Below, piece by piece: positions 17,764-26,927 of a DNA stretch of 64,000 nt (its first letter is position 1; each line of letters starts with the position of its first letter). A model generated the notes under the pieces. It saw only the letters and a list, made by a program, of their open reading frames with translations. It ran no database searches and was not told the DNA's origin. A program made the translations under genes and the position numbers. The stretch is from Paenibacillus sp. J23TS9 (GTDB lineage Bacteria; Bacillota; Bacilli; Paenibacillales; Paenibacillaceae): assembly GCF_018403225.1 (NCBI RefSeq), contig NZ_BOSG01000007.1, positions 1 to 64,000 of the forward strand, given 5' to 3'.

Positions 17764-18417
17764 CTAGCCCTTCACTTTCCGCTGCAGCTCCTCCACGCCT
17801 TCTTCCACCTCAGCGCGGGGAAGGCCGCCTGCCTTAAGTTCGTCATCGCTTCGCATTAGAAGTCTTTGATAGAAGGTCAAGCCCTCTTCTTCAGTCATTT
17901 CATGTTGGTCCAAAAGACGAAATAGTGCATTCTCCGCTTCATCGTAATGCCCCTGCTCCTCTTCATAGCCCAGCAGCAGCTTGTCCGTTTTTGCCGGAAG
18001 CCTGTAGCCTTTAAGCTGTTCCTTCAAATCGGTCACGCGTTCCGGCAGCTTCAGCATCGAATGGTCGGCACCATGCAGATCGGCATAAAGATACAGATGC
18101 AGCGACTTCATCAATCGCGTCAGTCCTTCATCCTTGTGGCCCATATCAAGGTACACGCCGCCTTCTTCTTCAAGTAGTCTTGCGATGCTCTGCAGTTTGT
18201 CGGCCTCGATTGCGCCTCCCAGACGAAACATATCTATCATATCCTCGACGGACAGGGAATTCAAAAGCTTGGAGTTCAGACGGAAATTTTTGCTCAGCAG
18301 ATCATCGATTTCCCATAAAGCCTCAGCGTATTTTTTCTGCTGCTTTAGTCCGAATACCTTCCCCACCATTTCAACCATGTCTTCCACCATCTGCAGTATA
18401 TAGTCTTTCCGGAACAT
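17764..18417 (-). CDS. DUF6483-like helical protein
   Basis: About 217 residues, all-helical and soluble, beginning MFRKDYILQMVEDMVEMVG. The repeating helix pairs look like a TPR-like array. It seems to belong to a Firmicutes family I recall as DUF6483, of unknown function. The ATG at 18417 is preferred; the ORF extends to 18459 without better signals, and AAAGGA lies about 12 bases before the chosen start. It stands 23 bp upstream of the methyltransferase gene and may share its transcript. Confidence 0.65.
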   Translation of the reverse strand: MFRKDYILQMVEDMVEMVGKVFGLKQQKKYAEALWEIDDLLSKNFRLNSKLLNSLSVEDMIDMFRLGGAIEADKLQSIARLLEEEGGVYLDMGHKDEGLTRLMKSLHLYLYADLHGADHSMLKLPERVTDLKEQLKGYRLPAKTDKLLLGYEEEQGHYDEAENALFRLLDQHEMTEEEGLTFYQRLLMRSDDELKAGGLPRAEVEEGVEELQRKVKG

Positions 18418-18588
18418 AATGCGTCTCAGTCCTTTCCCATGCAAAATGCTGTGATTCATTCAGGTAGGGCTATTGTTCTAACTGATTGTAAGCCATTCGG
18501 CAGGCCAAAGCCAGCGGAACCCTTACAATGCAGGGAGAAAGGCTGTCAACATTTTCTAAGTACATCCGAATTCTAATATGTATTTAAA

Positions 18589-18619
18589 AGCCGGAGACCC
18601 TGTTGTCGGGACTCCGGCT
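18589..18619 (-). terminator. terminator of the alpha/beta hydrolase gene
   Basis: Inverted repeat AGCCGGAGaCCC/GGGaCTCCGGCT followed on the minus strand by TTTTAAAT. Confidence 0.7.
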
Positions 18620-18668
18620 GCTAATTAACATCATGAACTTCTAATCGGGTAAAGCAACTTTATTGAAG

Positions 18669-19475
18669 CTATTCTTTTCCGCCTTCATGAAGCGACTGTT
18701 CCAAAAAATGCTTCATCACTTTGACCAGCTCTTCCGGAGCTTCCATCATGCTCATGTGGCCAGCACCCGGAATAGTTGCCTTCGTGATATTCGGATGATC
18801 TGCAGTAAATACTTTCTCTGCCGGAATCACTTGATCCTTTTCCCCGGCTACCAGCAGTGCAGGAAGCGTAGAAGCGGAGATCACATCTCTGCGGTCCGGA
18901 CGCTCCCGCATGGCCAAAGCTACACCTGCCGCCCCTTGCGGAGGAGTTCTATATCCAATCTCCTTCGACTTTATGATCATATCCTGGTGAGATTCAACAT
19001 TTTCCGGTGCGAACAGTCCAGGAACCAAACCGTCGATAAATGTAGTAATTCCCTCGGATTGGATCGTGCTCACTGCCTTCAGACGCTTTTCCTTGCCAGC
19101 CTCGTCATCCGCATAGCCTGTGGAATGAATAAGACCAAAGCCATTCAACCGGGATGCGTAGCGCTGCGTAAAGGAAAGTGTCACATAGCCGCCCATGGAA
19201 TGACCGAACAAGGTAACCTTCGGCAGATTGAGCTCATCCAAGAGCTTCAGGACATCATCTGCCATCTGTTCGATGGAATAAGCTCCAAGCGGCGCATCCG
19301 AAGAACCATGTCCACGTAAATCAGGCACGATGCAGCGGTAGCTGCCAGACAAGAGCGGTACCACCTTATCCCAATACTCGGAGCTGCCGCAAAAACCGTG
19401 AAGAAGTACGATTGGTTCACCCTCTCCATGTTCGGAATAACAAAGCGTGTAACCGTCGCAAACTAATTTTTCCAT
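18669..19475 (-). CDS. alpha/beta-fold hydrolase
   Basis: A 268-residue alpha/beta hydrolase. The oxyanion region LLHGFCGSSEYW, the nucleophile elbow GHSMGG (serine near residue 94), the acid in LLVAGEKDQVIP and the terminal histidine in PGAGHMSMME are all present. It resembles esterases and haloperoxidase-like hydrolases; the substrate cannot be read from sequence. ATG follows AAGGATATC. It is monocistronic, with its own terminator. Confidence 0.88.
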   Translation of the reverse strand: MEKLVCDGYTLCYSEHGEGEPIVLLHGFCGSSEYWDKVVPLLSGSYRCIVPDLRGHGSSDAPLGAYSIEQMADDVLKLLDELNLPKVTLFGHSMGGYVTLSFTQRYASRLNGFGLIHSTGYADDEAGKEKRLKAVSTIQSEGITTFIDGLVPGLFAPENVESHQDMIIKSKEIGYRTPPQGAAGVALAMRERPDRRDVISASTLPALLVAGEKDQVIPAEKVFTADHPNITKATIPGAGHMSMMEAPEELVKVMKHFLEQSLHEGGKE

Positions 19476-19565
19476 GATGATATCCTTCTTTCTTTATATC
19501 GAATTGAATTTTTCACAGCATTATTCTTATTCTGGTTTTTTGCATGATCTCAATTATGTATATTA

Positions 19566-20147
19566 TTAATCCAAAGGCCGGCCGTTGAAACGTAAACCCT
19601 GAACTTGGGAATGAATACCGAACGCATCCGCGGCTGATGAGGCTATTTGCCCGGCCATGGTCATCACATGAAAAAGCGATGTCATTTGAAGGGTGGCATA
19701 AGGCTTGGGACCTTTGACATTCACAACTGCGGCGACACTGTAATGTCCAACCGCCGGCAGCGCATACCCTACCGATTGGGCAGGAAAAAGCGGCTCATCC
19801 GAAACCAGAAAACTTCCCACAGACTGTGACTGCCCCAGGCAGGCGTCTACAGCGATGACAATATGATTCTCGGGGATGGCCGCGATACAGGCTTCCAGGC
19901 TGGATGCATCACATGGTGAGGATAAGGTGCCCACGACATGTGGAAAACCATAGGCTCGTAATTCGCTGCCCGTCAGCGGTCCCAATGCATCTCCAGTTGA
20001 GCGGTCCGTACCGATACATAAAAAGGTGATTTGATCCAGCTCATAACGGCTCCGAATCTCCACAAAAAAATCGCGGAGTCCATCAGCATGAATTCTTTTG
20101 CAGCTTCCGCCTTTTCCCCTGATCAGATGAGGATCTTGAATAGACAT
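19566..20147 (-). CDS. yyaC: spore protease YyaC-like protein
   Basis: A 193-residue protein of the YyaC/GPR-related peptidase family. The conserved segments CIGTDRSTGDALGPLTG near residue 45 and IVIAVDACLG near residue 96 carry the aspartates typical of the hydrogenase-maturation-like/GPR fold. YyaC is made during sporulation in B. subtilis, so the gene supports a spore-former. It is divergent from yfkK. ATG follows GGGAGG with a ten-base spacer. Confidence 0.85.
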   Translation of the reverse strand: MSIQDPHLIRGKGGSCKRIHADGLRDFFVEIRSRYELDQITFLCIGTDRSTGDALGPLTGSELRAYGFPHVVGTLSSPCDASSLEACIAAIPENHIVIAVDACLGQSQSVGSFLVSDEPLFPAQSVGYALPAVGHYSVAAVVNVKGPKPYATLQMTSLFHVMTMAGQIASSAADAFGIHSQVQGLRFNGRPLD

Positions 20148-20308
20148 GGCTAACGGCCCTCCCTAGCTGCCTTCGGCAGCAGTTTTCTTTTGATTTTACT
20201 GCAAAATTGACGGTAAGAAAAATCATTTTCCTGTATTGAGAGAAAAGACATGCTACAATGATTACAACTTGTTTCAAGAATAGAATCTGGAAAGGATGAA
20301 GCATCCCC

Positions 20309-20533
20309 ATGGACTTGTCCCAAAAAAATGCTGAGAATATTGAATATATGATTGAACAGATTAAAACCAAACTGAGAATGGCCAGTGGCGCAGCGATGAA
20401 TGCCTCCGCGTTCTCGATTGATCAGTATGAGGATATCCGCGATGTTTATGAACTCGTGATGAATAAATCAAATCTGAGCATTTCGGAAGTAGAAGCTCTG
20501 GTTTCAGAGCTTGGCCGGCTTCGCAGCAAGTAA
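20309..20533 (+). CDS. yfkK: UPF0435 (YfkK/DUF1128) family protein
   Basis: A 74-residue helical protein. The core IKTKLRMASGAAM and the end VSELGRLRSK match B. subtilis YfkK (UPF0435), whose function is unknown. The upstream region shows an extended -10-like TGCTACAAT at about 20252 but no clear -35. It ends at a strong hairpin shared with the convergent pirin gene. Confidence 0.85.
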   Translation: MDLSQKNAENIEYMIEQIKTKLRMASGAAMNASAFSIDQYEDIRDVYELVMNKSNLSISEVEALVSELGRLRSK

Positions 20534-20555
20534 ATTTGCTGGTGAACCACAACCC

Positions 20556-20617
20556 AAAAGCCCCCTGATGTCCTTTCGTCCGTAAATTTACGAATGATGG
20601 ATTATCAGGGGGCTTTT
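20556..20617. terminator. bidirectional terminator
   Basis: Stem AAAAGCCCCCTGAT/ATCAGGGGGCTTTT with a loop that itself contains the palindrome CGTAAATTTACG; it lies between convergent yfkK and the pirin gene. Confidence 0.75.
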
Positions 20618-20634
20618 CATTATGGCGACTCATC

Positions 20635-21366
20635 CTAGGGGATATCCACGAGCACAAATTCCGCGTCACCTTCACTGCTGGTACCTTTGATATGAAGGTC
20701 GCAGTTGTTGCGGATACGCGCCGCGTCTCCCGGTTCGAGTTGGAATGTTCCATCATTGCAGCCGATTTCAAGGTTGCCGGTAATGAGGAACAAATAAGTC
20801 CTTCTTTCGTCTTTTTGCTCAAAAACGATTTCCTTCCCTGTTTCCAGGATGGGAATATAGAGGGATATATCCGATTGAATTTGCAGTCGCTCTTCTGCAC
20901 TTTGCTCATTCATTTTGCCGGTCACGGCAGGTTCAAGCTTGTTAAGCCGTTCCTCTCTGGAGAACGAACGGGATTTCCATGTCGGCTCCATTCCTGGCTC
21001 CGTTGGTAAAAACCACATTTGCATAAAGCGCACCGGCTGATCCTCAGAGGGGTTCGTCTCCGAGTGGTTAATTCCCGTACCCGCACTCATCACTTGCACG
21101 GTACCTGCAGGAAGACGGGTAACGTTGCCCAAGTCGTCATTATGCTCAAGTGTTCCTGAAATTACATAACTGATAATCTCCAAATCATGATGAGGATGTT
21201 TCTTAAAGCCTTGTTTCGGACTTAACTGGTTATCATTATGTGCGAGCAGACAGCCAAAATGCGCATTGCTTGGATCATCATAGTCTGCAAAAGAAAAGCT
21301 GAATTCGCTATGGATCCACTCTTTCTCCGAGGTATGACGTTCCGCTGAAGTCACTACTTTAATCAT
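20635..21366 (-). CDS. pirin family protein
   Basis: A 243-residue bicupin of the pirin (YhhW/YhaK-like) family. The N-terminal cupin carries the metal-binding histidines in FKKHPHHDLEIISYV and GINHSETNP. The C-terminal cupin is degenerate. Relatives act as quercetin 2,3-dioxygenases or redox sensors; the role here is unknown. The ATG at 21366 follows GGAGGTGG; the frame continues upstream to 21519 without a plausible start. Confidence 0.88.
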   Translation of the reverse strand: MIKVVTSAERHTSEKEWIHSEFSFSFADYDDPSNAHFGCLLAHNDNQLSPKQGFKKHPHHDLEIISYVISGTLEHNDDLGNVTRLPAGTVQVMSAGTGINHSETNPSEDQPVRFMQMWFLPTEPGMEPTWKSRSFSREERLNKLEPAVTGKMNEQSAEERLQIQSDISLYIPILETGKEIVFEQKDERRTYLFLITGNLEIGCNDGTFQLEPGDAARIRNNCDLHIKGTSSEGDAEFVLVDIP

Positions 21367-21595
21367 TTTGCATCCACCTCCATGAACAACTTTTTTTGGT
21401 AAGCTTGATCTTGAATATGTAATTCTTACCCCCAACCTCAAAGCCTCAATCATTTTTACAATCTGAAAACAAACCAAAAAGTCTCCCTTGTTAAACAGAG
21501 GAGACTGAATCTCTACCATATATGGGCCGGTATTAAAACCGAATAATCTGTAAGTATAGATTTACCAACAGCAGGAATATCGCGAAGCTTTAAGA

Positions 21596-22600
21596 TTACA
21601 GTGATTGCAGTTGGAACACGGTTTCGGCGCAACCGACATGTTTGCCGGCATCATTGTATATGTCATGTGTAAAGGATTGTTTCATTTGTTCAATCAGCGG
21701 TCTGTTGCTGTAGCCGATTTGTACCAAAATGGATTCCACAATCCAGCCCCACTCTTCTTCGGAGCCATCCAATACCTTAAAGGCAATGCCAAGGCGCTCC
21801 TTTTTGAGACCAAAGCAGTACACACCCTTGAACCCGCCCTTGGCCACAATATTCGGATCCTGCAAAATTAGGGAATCCACGCGGCCGCTGCCTCCGACCA
21901 TTTCCGGGTACCGATTCATGGCTTGGGTTATGGTCTTGACGGCTTCCCTTGTGGGTTTATCAGCAATCAGATCCGGACAGGCCAGTTTGGCATACGCTGC
22001 AGCCATCGCAGATAGCGGCAGTGCAAAGACCGGAAATCCGCATCCATCTGTGCCAAGTCTGATCTGCTGCGGCTCAATGCCGCACATCATCGATATGGTT
22101 TCAATAATCTCCTGCTGCACCGGATGCTCCGGTTCTGCATATCCTTCAAGCGGGTAACCCTTCATTTTACAGTAGGCGAGCACCCCCAGATGTTTGCCTG
22201 AACAATTATGGTACAACCGCCGCTTGCTGCCGTTATGACGTAGAACATCCTCTTTGCTTTCCTCATTCAGGGGAAAACTCGGCGCACAAATCAATTCCAT
22301 TTCCGTGAGGCCTGTCTTTTTCATGATGCTCTCAAGTACTTCCACATGGTCTGGTTGTGCCAGATGTGAAGCTGTCATGATTGCAATTTCTTTCTCGCTG
22401 AGTCCGTAATGGGATACAATGCCTCCACGGATTGCACTGATCGCCTGAAGCGGCTTGGCAGCCGAACGGGTAAATGTTACAAAACCCGGATCGCCTGCGG
22501 CTGCCGTGATCTCACCTTGATCATTGACTATGCATATATGTCCATAATGCGCGCATTCCATGATGCCCGCGCGATATTCTTTGACTAGTACCGATTCCAT
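21596..22600 (-). CDS. asparaginase (Asparaginase_II/Rhizobium-type family)
   Basis: A 334-residue protein of the Asparaginase_II family (related to R. etli inducible asparaginase), not the bacterial AnsA/AnsB type. The signatures TRSAAKPLQAISA near residue 45, HNCSGKHLGVL near residue 132 and GTDGCGFPVFALPL near residue 185 hold the conserved Ser/Lys and Cys residues. It hydrolyses L-asparagine to aspartate and ammonia in relatives. ATG follows AAAGGAGAGATGG. Confidence 0.85.
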   Translation of the reverse strand: MESVLVKEYRAGIMECAHYGHICIVNDQGEITAAAGDPGFVTFTRSAAKPLQAISAIRGGIVSHYGLSEKEIAIMTASHLAQPDHVEVLESIMKKTGLTEMELICAPSFPLNEESKEDVLRHNGSKRRLYHNCSGKHLGVLAYCKMKGYPLEGYAEPEHPVQQEIIETISMMCGIEPQQIRLGTDGCGFPVFALPLSAMAAAYAKLACPDLIADKPTREAVKTITQAMNRYPEMVGGSGRVDSLILQDPNIVAKGGFKGVYCFGLKKERLGIAFKVLDGSEEEWGWIVESILVQIGYSNRPLIEQMKQSFTHDIYNDAGKHVGCAETVFQLQSL

Positions 22601-22910
22601 TAACCCATCTCTCCTTTAGCTTATCGCTTATCCATCATACAACTTATTTTAAAGAGTATAAAGACTGCCTTATGGAAGAAAAAGTGAATTGTCAGCCTTT
22701 AATTCTATAACGATTCACTTTTGTAAAGCTTCTAAATGATTCATTTTTTCAAGTAAACAAGCAACAGAGTCTACTATCCTATAATTATCACCCATTTACT
22801 CCCATTATCGTCAATATTGTTTCATGCGATTCTCTCCCGTTTATATACGAAGTAAGCAAGACGAACAAGAGACTTCATCTTCAACCTAATAAGAAAGGGA
22901 GGTGATCGTC
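22601..22910. other. divergent intergenic region between asparaginase and glsB-like gene
   Basis: About 310 AT-rich base pairs. Apart from the sigma-B-like promoter at 22819-22844 and the ribosome binding site of the glsB-like gene, no RNA gene or terminator was recognised. Confidence 0.5.
22819..22844 (+). promoter_or_regulatory. candidate sigma-B promoter of glsB-ytxH
   Basis: GTTTCA (22819-22824), 14 bp, GTTTAT (22839-22844). The -35 and spacing match the classical sigma-B form GTTTAA-N12-15-GGGTAT, while the -10 matches at four of six bases. The same layout recurs before other stress genes in the window. Confidence 0.55.
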
Positions 22911-23168
22911 ATGTGGGCAATTATCATCACAATCGTCATGGCCATCATCATTGGTATTATCGGTGACGCGTTGGTGGGACATGAAATGCCGGGTGGCATT
23001 CTAGGTGCCATGGTCGCAGGTTTTGTAGGTGCTTGGGTAGGTGCTTGGCTATTTGGAGACTGGGGCCCTCATCTCGGAAACTTCGCTGTCATACCCGCTA
23101 TTCTCGGGACTGCAATTTTCGTATTCCTTCTTGGGCTCATCAGCAAATTGTTTACACGTTCAACCTAA
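22911..23168 (+). CDS. GlsB/YeaQ/YmgE family membrane protein
   Basis: An 85-residue, glycine-rich, three-helix membrane protein of the transglycosylase-associated/YeaQ family, commonly found in general-stress regulons. The pattern GxxGxxxxG (GGILGAMVAGFVGAWVGAWL) is typical. ATG at 22911 has an almost perfect ribosome binding site, GGGAGGTGATC, which itself contains an in-frame GTG that is not used as start. It is followed 36 bp later by ytxH. Its upstream sigma-B-like promoter suggests control by the sigma factor encoded 2 kb away. Confidence 0.85.
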   Translation: MWAIIITIVMAIIIGIIGDALVGHEMPGGILGAMVAGFVGAWVGAWLFGDWGPHLGNFAVIPAILGTAIFVFLLGLISKLFTRST

Positions 23169-23204
23169 TTATAAATATTAACTAAGAACAAGGAGTGATT
23201 TCAG

Positions 23205-23612
23205 ATGAATAAAGCAGAAACTGAATATCCAGTACAAAGTGGCAGCACGTTCTTTAAAGGAGCACTCATCGGTGGATTAATCGGGGCAGCAGCAGCATTA
23301 TTGTTTGCTCCAAAGCCTGGCCGCGAGCTCCGTGGCGATTTATCCGAGAAAATCAGCACCATGACGGATAAGTCCAAAGAAGTCGCTTCCGTCGTTGGTG
23401 AAAAAGCCACTGATCTGGCCAAAACGGTATCTTCCAAAACTACAGAGCTGGCCAAATCGGTAAGCGAAGGTAAAAACAACATTATGGAAAGCGTCAAGCA
23501 GGCTTCTGCTGACGTGTCGGATGATGCGAAGGATGCTTCCAAGGATATCAAAGATGCTTCGGAAGACGCCTCCCGAGACGTCCGCAAGGAAATGAATAAG
23601 ACATCTTATTAA
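23205..23612 (+). CDS. YtxH domain general stress protein
   Basis: A 135-residue protein. One glycine-rich membrane helix ([25 protein letters not shown], about 18-42) is the YtxH signature. A long charged helical tail follows, rich in Lys, Asp, Ala and Ser with LEA-like heptads. In B. subtilis ytxH is part of the sigma-B-dependent ytxGHJ operon. Here the ytxG-like gene (DUF948) lies at the other end of the sigB island. It is probably co-transcribed with the glsB-like gene. Confidence 0.85.
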   Translation: MNKAETEYPVQSGSTFFKGALIGGLIGAAAALLFAPKPGRELRGDLSEKISTMTDKSKEVASVVGEKATDLAKTVSSKTTELAKSVSEGKNNIMESVKQASADVSDDAKDASKDIKDASEDASRDVRKEMNKTSY

Positions 23613-23679
23613 ATTGGATGAACTAAAGGGACACTGGCAAGTCAATCTTTAGTTCAACGATACCGATGGACTATTCACA

Positions 23680-23710
23680 AAAGCAGCCAGCTGACCAAGC
23701 TGGCTGCTTT
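23680..23710 (+). terminator. terminator of glsB-ytxH
   Basis: Stem AAAGCAGCCAGCT/AGCTGGCTGCTTT, five-base loop, followed by TTTGTGT. Confidence 0.85.
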
Positions 23711-23767
23711 TGTGTCAAGACTACTACAATCGGCCGCTGTTATTGCCGAAGAAAGCAGGGATGAACC

Positions 23768-24088
23768 GTGAGCAAAGCGAATCCGTACAATGTGGATGAA
23801 CATCCATTTGAGCTAAGACACGAGGTTAAGAGGCTTAACAAACGCCTGGATCAGATCGCAGACTCGCTGGAAAAGTCACAAGTTAAGGATATCATTGAGA
23901 ATTACTCTAACCCGAAAAAAAGAATCATCTCCAACTTCACGTCAGGATTGGCACGCGGTCTCGGCTTATCCCTGGGTACATTCGTCGTTCTGGGTCTTCT
24001 CGGTTATATTCTTAGCTTGTTTGTCAGTATGCCGGTCATTGGTGATTACATAGCCAGACTCCAGCATTACATTGATGCCTATAAGTAA
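23768..24088 (+). CDS. DUF5665 family membrane protein
   Basis: A 106-residue protein. A coiled-coil-forming charged N-terminal half (HEVKRLNKRLDQIADSLEKS) precedes one long hydrophobic segment (about 62-85). The family, which I recall as DUF5665, is widespread in spore-forming Firmicutes and has no known function. The start is GTG at 23768. It stands between the stress genes and the CorA-like gene and may be part of the stress set, but no sigma-B-like promoter was found before it. Confidence 0.75.
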   Translation: MSKANPYNVDEHPFELRHEVKRLNKRLDQIADSLEKSQVKDIIENYSNPKKRIISNFTSGLARGLGLSLGTFVVLGLLGYILSLFVSMPVIGDYIARLQHYIDAYK

Positions 24089-24120
24089 TAAGCCCAATGT
24101 AATTGTACATTCTTATATCA

Positions 24121-24166
24121 AAAAAGCCTGAAAGACTCTGAAATCTCAGATTCCCTCAGGCTTTTT
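24121..24166. terminator. bidirectional terminator
   Basis: Outer stem AAAAAGCCTGA/TCAGGCTTTTT with an inner imperfect stem; it lies between the convergent DUF5665 and CorA-like genes. Confidence 0.75.
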
Positions 24167-24184
24167 ATTATGAAAAGATCCTCT

Positions 24185-25165
24185 TCAGATCTTTGAATTT
24201 TTGGTCTTCACACTGAGCAGATCGCCAGTCCAGCCCTTCCGGTGCATCCACCAATACATCCCGCCGCTAAACAGGAATGTCGCGAGCATGACACCGATAA
24301 ATCCCCAAGGCGTTTTAATGGCAGGTAAATTGTCAAAATTCATGCCCCATATTGCCCCTACCACTGTTGCAGGCGTAAAGATGGCGGTCAGGATCGTCAG
24401 TGTTTTCATAATTTCATTGCCGCGGAAAGCCGACACTGCATCATCGATGGCGATCAGTGTATCAATCTCATTTTCATAATGCCTAAACGCCCGGTCCATA
24501 CGTTCCATCCGATGCAACAGCTGCATGAAAGGACGGCTTTTTTCCAGCTTGTCCAGATATCCTTCCTTCGAGGCCGCTAGAAACTCTTCGAACGGAGTAA
24601 ACATATTGCTCCAATACAACAACACAAACCGGGAACTGAGAATTTTGTCCATCAGATTCCGCTCGTTATTCATTTCCATAGCACGCTCAATCTCCCGCAA
24701 ATTGACTTCAAAGAGATCCAGTCCCAGGTGAAAATAATGCAGAAGAGTCCGGGCGAGTACGAACATGCCTTCAACGGCATGTTGACACTGATGCAGCATC
24801 GCTGTCCGTTCTTCCGTGGCCATGATTTCTCTCGTGTTCTGGTCCAAATTAATCGTAACCAGAATATCACTCTGCACAAAAAAATGGAGCCGATCCATAT
24901 AACTGCTGTCTGTAACTTCATCATTGATGGAATATGGCAGCGTGCCAAAAATAACGGCATCCACCCCATTCGGAAAGCGGACCGACATATAATTTTCCCC
25001 GATCTTCGGAATTACGCTAATCCATTCTTCCATGATCGGGAATTGTTCCTGCAGCTGCTGAAGCATTTCGCAATCTATATCTTTTAAACAAATATCATAC
25101 CACTGCCAATGCCCTGCAAACGATAACACGTTGTTCACAGATTCATTCGTGATCTCATTTTTCAT
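24185..25165 (-). CDS. CorA-like divalent cation transporter
   Basis: A 326-residue protein of the CorA family. A long soluble, helical N-terminal part is followed by two membrane helices at the C-terminus. The signature GMNFDNLP follows the first helix (WGMNFDNLPAIKTPWGF). CorA pentamers admit Mg2+ or related divalent cations. The ATG at 25165 follows AAGGAGC; the upstream frame to 25222 has no start signal. It lies downstream of sigB on the same strand, with an intervening hairpin. Confidence 0.85.
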   Translation of the reverse strand: MKNEITNESVNNVLSFAGHWQWYDICLKDIDCEMLQQLQEQFPIMEEWISVIPKIGENYMSVRFPNGVDAVIFGTLPYSINDEVTDSSYMDRLHFFVQSDILVTINLDQNTREIMATEERTAMLHQCQHAVEGMFVLARTLLHYFHLGLDLFEVNLREIERAMEMNNERNLMDKILSSRFVLLYWSNMFTPFEEFLAASKEGYLDKLEKSRPFMQLLHRMERMDRAFRHYENEIDTLIAIDDAVSAFRGNEIMKTLTILTAIFTPATVVGAIWGMNFDNLPAIKTPWGFIGVMLATFLFSGGMYWWMHRKGWTGDLLSVKTKNSKI

Positions 25166-25224
25166 CGGTCCCGCTCCTTCCCAATCCAACTTTAAGTTGT
25201 AATCTGGATTTTCTTCCACCATAA

Positions 25225-25269
25225 AAGGACACGCAGCATATTCTCAAGGAGAGAACATGGCGTGTCCTT
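25225..25269 (-). terminator. probable terminator after sigB operon
   Basis: Ten-base stem AAGGACACGC/GCGTGTCCTT with an inner TTCTC/GAGAA stem, followed on the minus strand by TTTTATGG. It stands between sigB and the CorA-like gene. The short T run makes termination possibly partial. Confidence 0.55.
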
Positions 25270-25314
25270 ACGAACTTCCAGTCATGAGCACAAAACAAAC
25301 GGGAAGCTTGTCCT

Positions 25315-26085
25315 TCATATAGATGAATTAGACATGATTTCTTTGAGTTTTTCGGTTGCTCTCTTCTGAATTCTTGATACGCTCATCTGCGAGACACCCA
25401 GCTTTTGCGCAATGGAACGCTGCGACTCCCCATCCTGGAAAGCAAGCAGAAGTACCTTTTGCTCCTGTTCTTTCAATTGGCTGAGAGCCTGCTGTAGATC
25501 CATTCTTTTCTCTACAGAGTCGTAATCATTGACGTCAGAGCTGATCAATTCACCAAGCGTTGCTCCTGTCTCTTCCTGCGAAAGAGGAGAATCCAGAGAA
25601 ACATAGTGGTAGCATTCGCGTCCGGCGAGTACCTCTACCGTCTCTTCAGCGGATAGATCAAGGAATGCAGCAATTTCATTCACATTTGGAGAACGTTCAA
25701 GCTTTACCGTCAGCTCATCGATGGCATGCTGAACAAGAGCTCCTTTTTCCTTAATCCGCCGCGGAACCTGGATGTACCAGGATTTATCGCGGAGGAAATT
25801 TTTCATGTGGCCAATCATGCTTTTCATGGCATAGGGCTCGAAAGGAATGCCAAGGCTGATATCGTACTGCTGAAGCAAACGAATCAGCGCCATTTGGCCA
25901 ACCTGATATAAATCCTCGTACAAATCCGGGCGGTTGCGGGCAATTTTGCCGGCAGCCATTTTCACCATGGGCTCATATTTTTTTATTAGAACGGTAGCGA
26001 TTTCGTTATCTTTGGTCTGCTGGTATTCCCAGATCAGACCAACAGCCTCGCTCATGGACTCAGGGGGAGTCACGTTTTCGTTCAT
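25315..26085 (-). CDS. sigB: RNA polymerase sigma factor of the SigB/SigF/SigG group (sigma-B)
   Basis: A 256-residue group 3 sigma-70 factor. Region 2 contains the YEDLYQVGQMALIRLLQQYD segment that binds core enzyme and the -10. Region 3 follows, then region 4 with the helix-turn-helix SQRSIAQKLGVSQMSVSRIQKRA. Absence of sporulation gene neighbours and the rsbV-rsbW partners identify it as sigma-B, the general-stress factor, rather than SigF or SigG. Its start overlaps the rsbW stop by four bases (ATGA), showing translational coupling. It would be held by RsbW until RsbV is dephosphorylated. Confidence 0.92.
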   Translation of the reverse strand: MNENVTPPESMSEAVGLIWEYQQTKDNEIATVLIKKYEPMVKMAAGKIARNRPDLYEDLYQVGQMALIRLLQQYDISLGIPFEPYAMKSMIGHMKNFLRDKSWYIQVPRRIKEKGALVQHAIDELTVKLERSPNVNEIAAFLDLSAEETVEVLAGRECYHYVSLDSPLSQEETGATLGELISSDVNDYDSVEKRMDLQQALSQLKEQEQKVLLLAFQDGESQRSIAQKLGVSQMSVSRIQKRATEKLKEIMSNSSI

Positions 26086-26534
26086 ACTTTCTCCTCACTT
26101 CTCATGAGGCGCTTCGTCATCACAACTTTGGTTCCACGCCCTGTTTCATTCTTGATGCTGACCTCATCCATGAGAGCTTCCATCAAATAGAAACCAAGTC
26201 CGCCTATTTCCACATCATGCAGATCTTTATCATGCAGAGTTACACTGTTGCTGCTCGGAGTAACACGTTCAAAGCTTTCCCCTTCGTCCGAAACCGTAAT
26301 GGACAATAAATCTTGGTTCACTTCAAAAGCAACTTCAACCATACCGTCCTGTTGATTATAAGCATAAAGCACCGAGTTATTGCATGCTTCCGATACGGCA
26401 ACCTTCATATCCTCAATATCTTCATAAGAAAAGCCCATTTTCGAGGCAATTCCATATAAATTTAATCTAACAATATCTACATAATCCGCTTGAGCTGGTA
26501 GAGTAATAACGACTCTTTGCACTTCAGCATTCAT
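26082..26534 (-). CDS. rsbW: anti-sigma-B factor, serine kinase RsbW
   Basis: A 150-residue GHKL-fold serine kinase. The N box is EACNNSVLYAY, the G1 box DEGESF and the G2 box GGLGFYLME. It binds sigma-B and phosphorylates RsbV; stress-activated phosphatase reverses this and frees the sigma factor. It lies between rsbV (18-bp gap) and sigB (four-base overlap). Its ATG follows AAAGGATCG. Confidence 0.93.
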   Translation of the reverse strand: MNAEVQRVVITLPAQADYVDIVRLNLYGIASKMGFSYEDIEDMKVAVSEACNNSVLYAYNQQDGMVEVAFEVNQDLLSITVSDEGESFERVTPSSNSVTLHDKDLHDVEIGGLGFYLMEALMDEVSIKNETGRGTKVVMTKRLMRSEEKV

Positions 26535-26552
26535 ACTTTCTTCGATCCTTTC

Positions 26553-26891
26553 CTATTGGGAATTCTCATTAGGGCTGAAAAACTTAGCAATACCCGTCAT
26601 GTCGAACAGCTTCTGAATTTGAGTAGGAACCTCTTCCACGACAAACCGGGCATTCATCCCGTGTCTGGCTTTCAGTATAGACAGCAGGATACCGATACCA
26701 GTGCTATCGATATATTTCAAATCCCTCATGTTGATCAACAAATCAAGATCAGAATCCCCTACAAGTGGTTCCATGACAAGTCTGAAATCAGGAGCAACCG
26801 ATAAATCCAGCTCTCCGCTTAAATAAACGGTGCAAGATCCTTCATTCCGTTCCGTTGTTGCATTGAATTTCTCATTTTTATTTGTATTCAT
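26553..26891 (-). CDS. rsbV: anti-anti-sigma factor RsbV
   Basis: A 112-residue STAS-domain protein. The phosphorylatable serine is S63 in KYIDSTGIGILL, as in RsbV and SpoIIAA. Unphosphorylated RsbV captures RsbW. The ATG at 26891 is chosen over the upstream frame (to 26942) because of the GGGAGAG ribosome binding site and because a sigma-B-like promoter lies directly upstream, at 26928-26953. This internal promoter would give autoregulation of rsbV-rsbW-sigB, as known in B. subtilis. Confidence 0.93.
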   Translation of the reverse strand: MNTNKNEKFNATTERNEGSCTVYLSGELDLSVAPDFRLVMEPLVGDSDLDLLINMRDLKYIDSTGIGILLSILKARHGMNARFVVEEVPTQIQKLFDMTGIAKFFSPNENSQ

Positions 26892-26927
26892 AGACACTCT
26901 CTCCCGAAAATTGTTTTCTTTATCAAA

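Noticed and set aside
18663..19319. 218-codon plus-strand frame
   Set aside because: Antisense shadow of the alpha/beta hydrolase; rich in Arg, Cys and His as usual for shadows.
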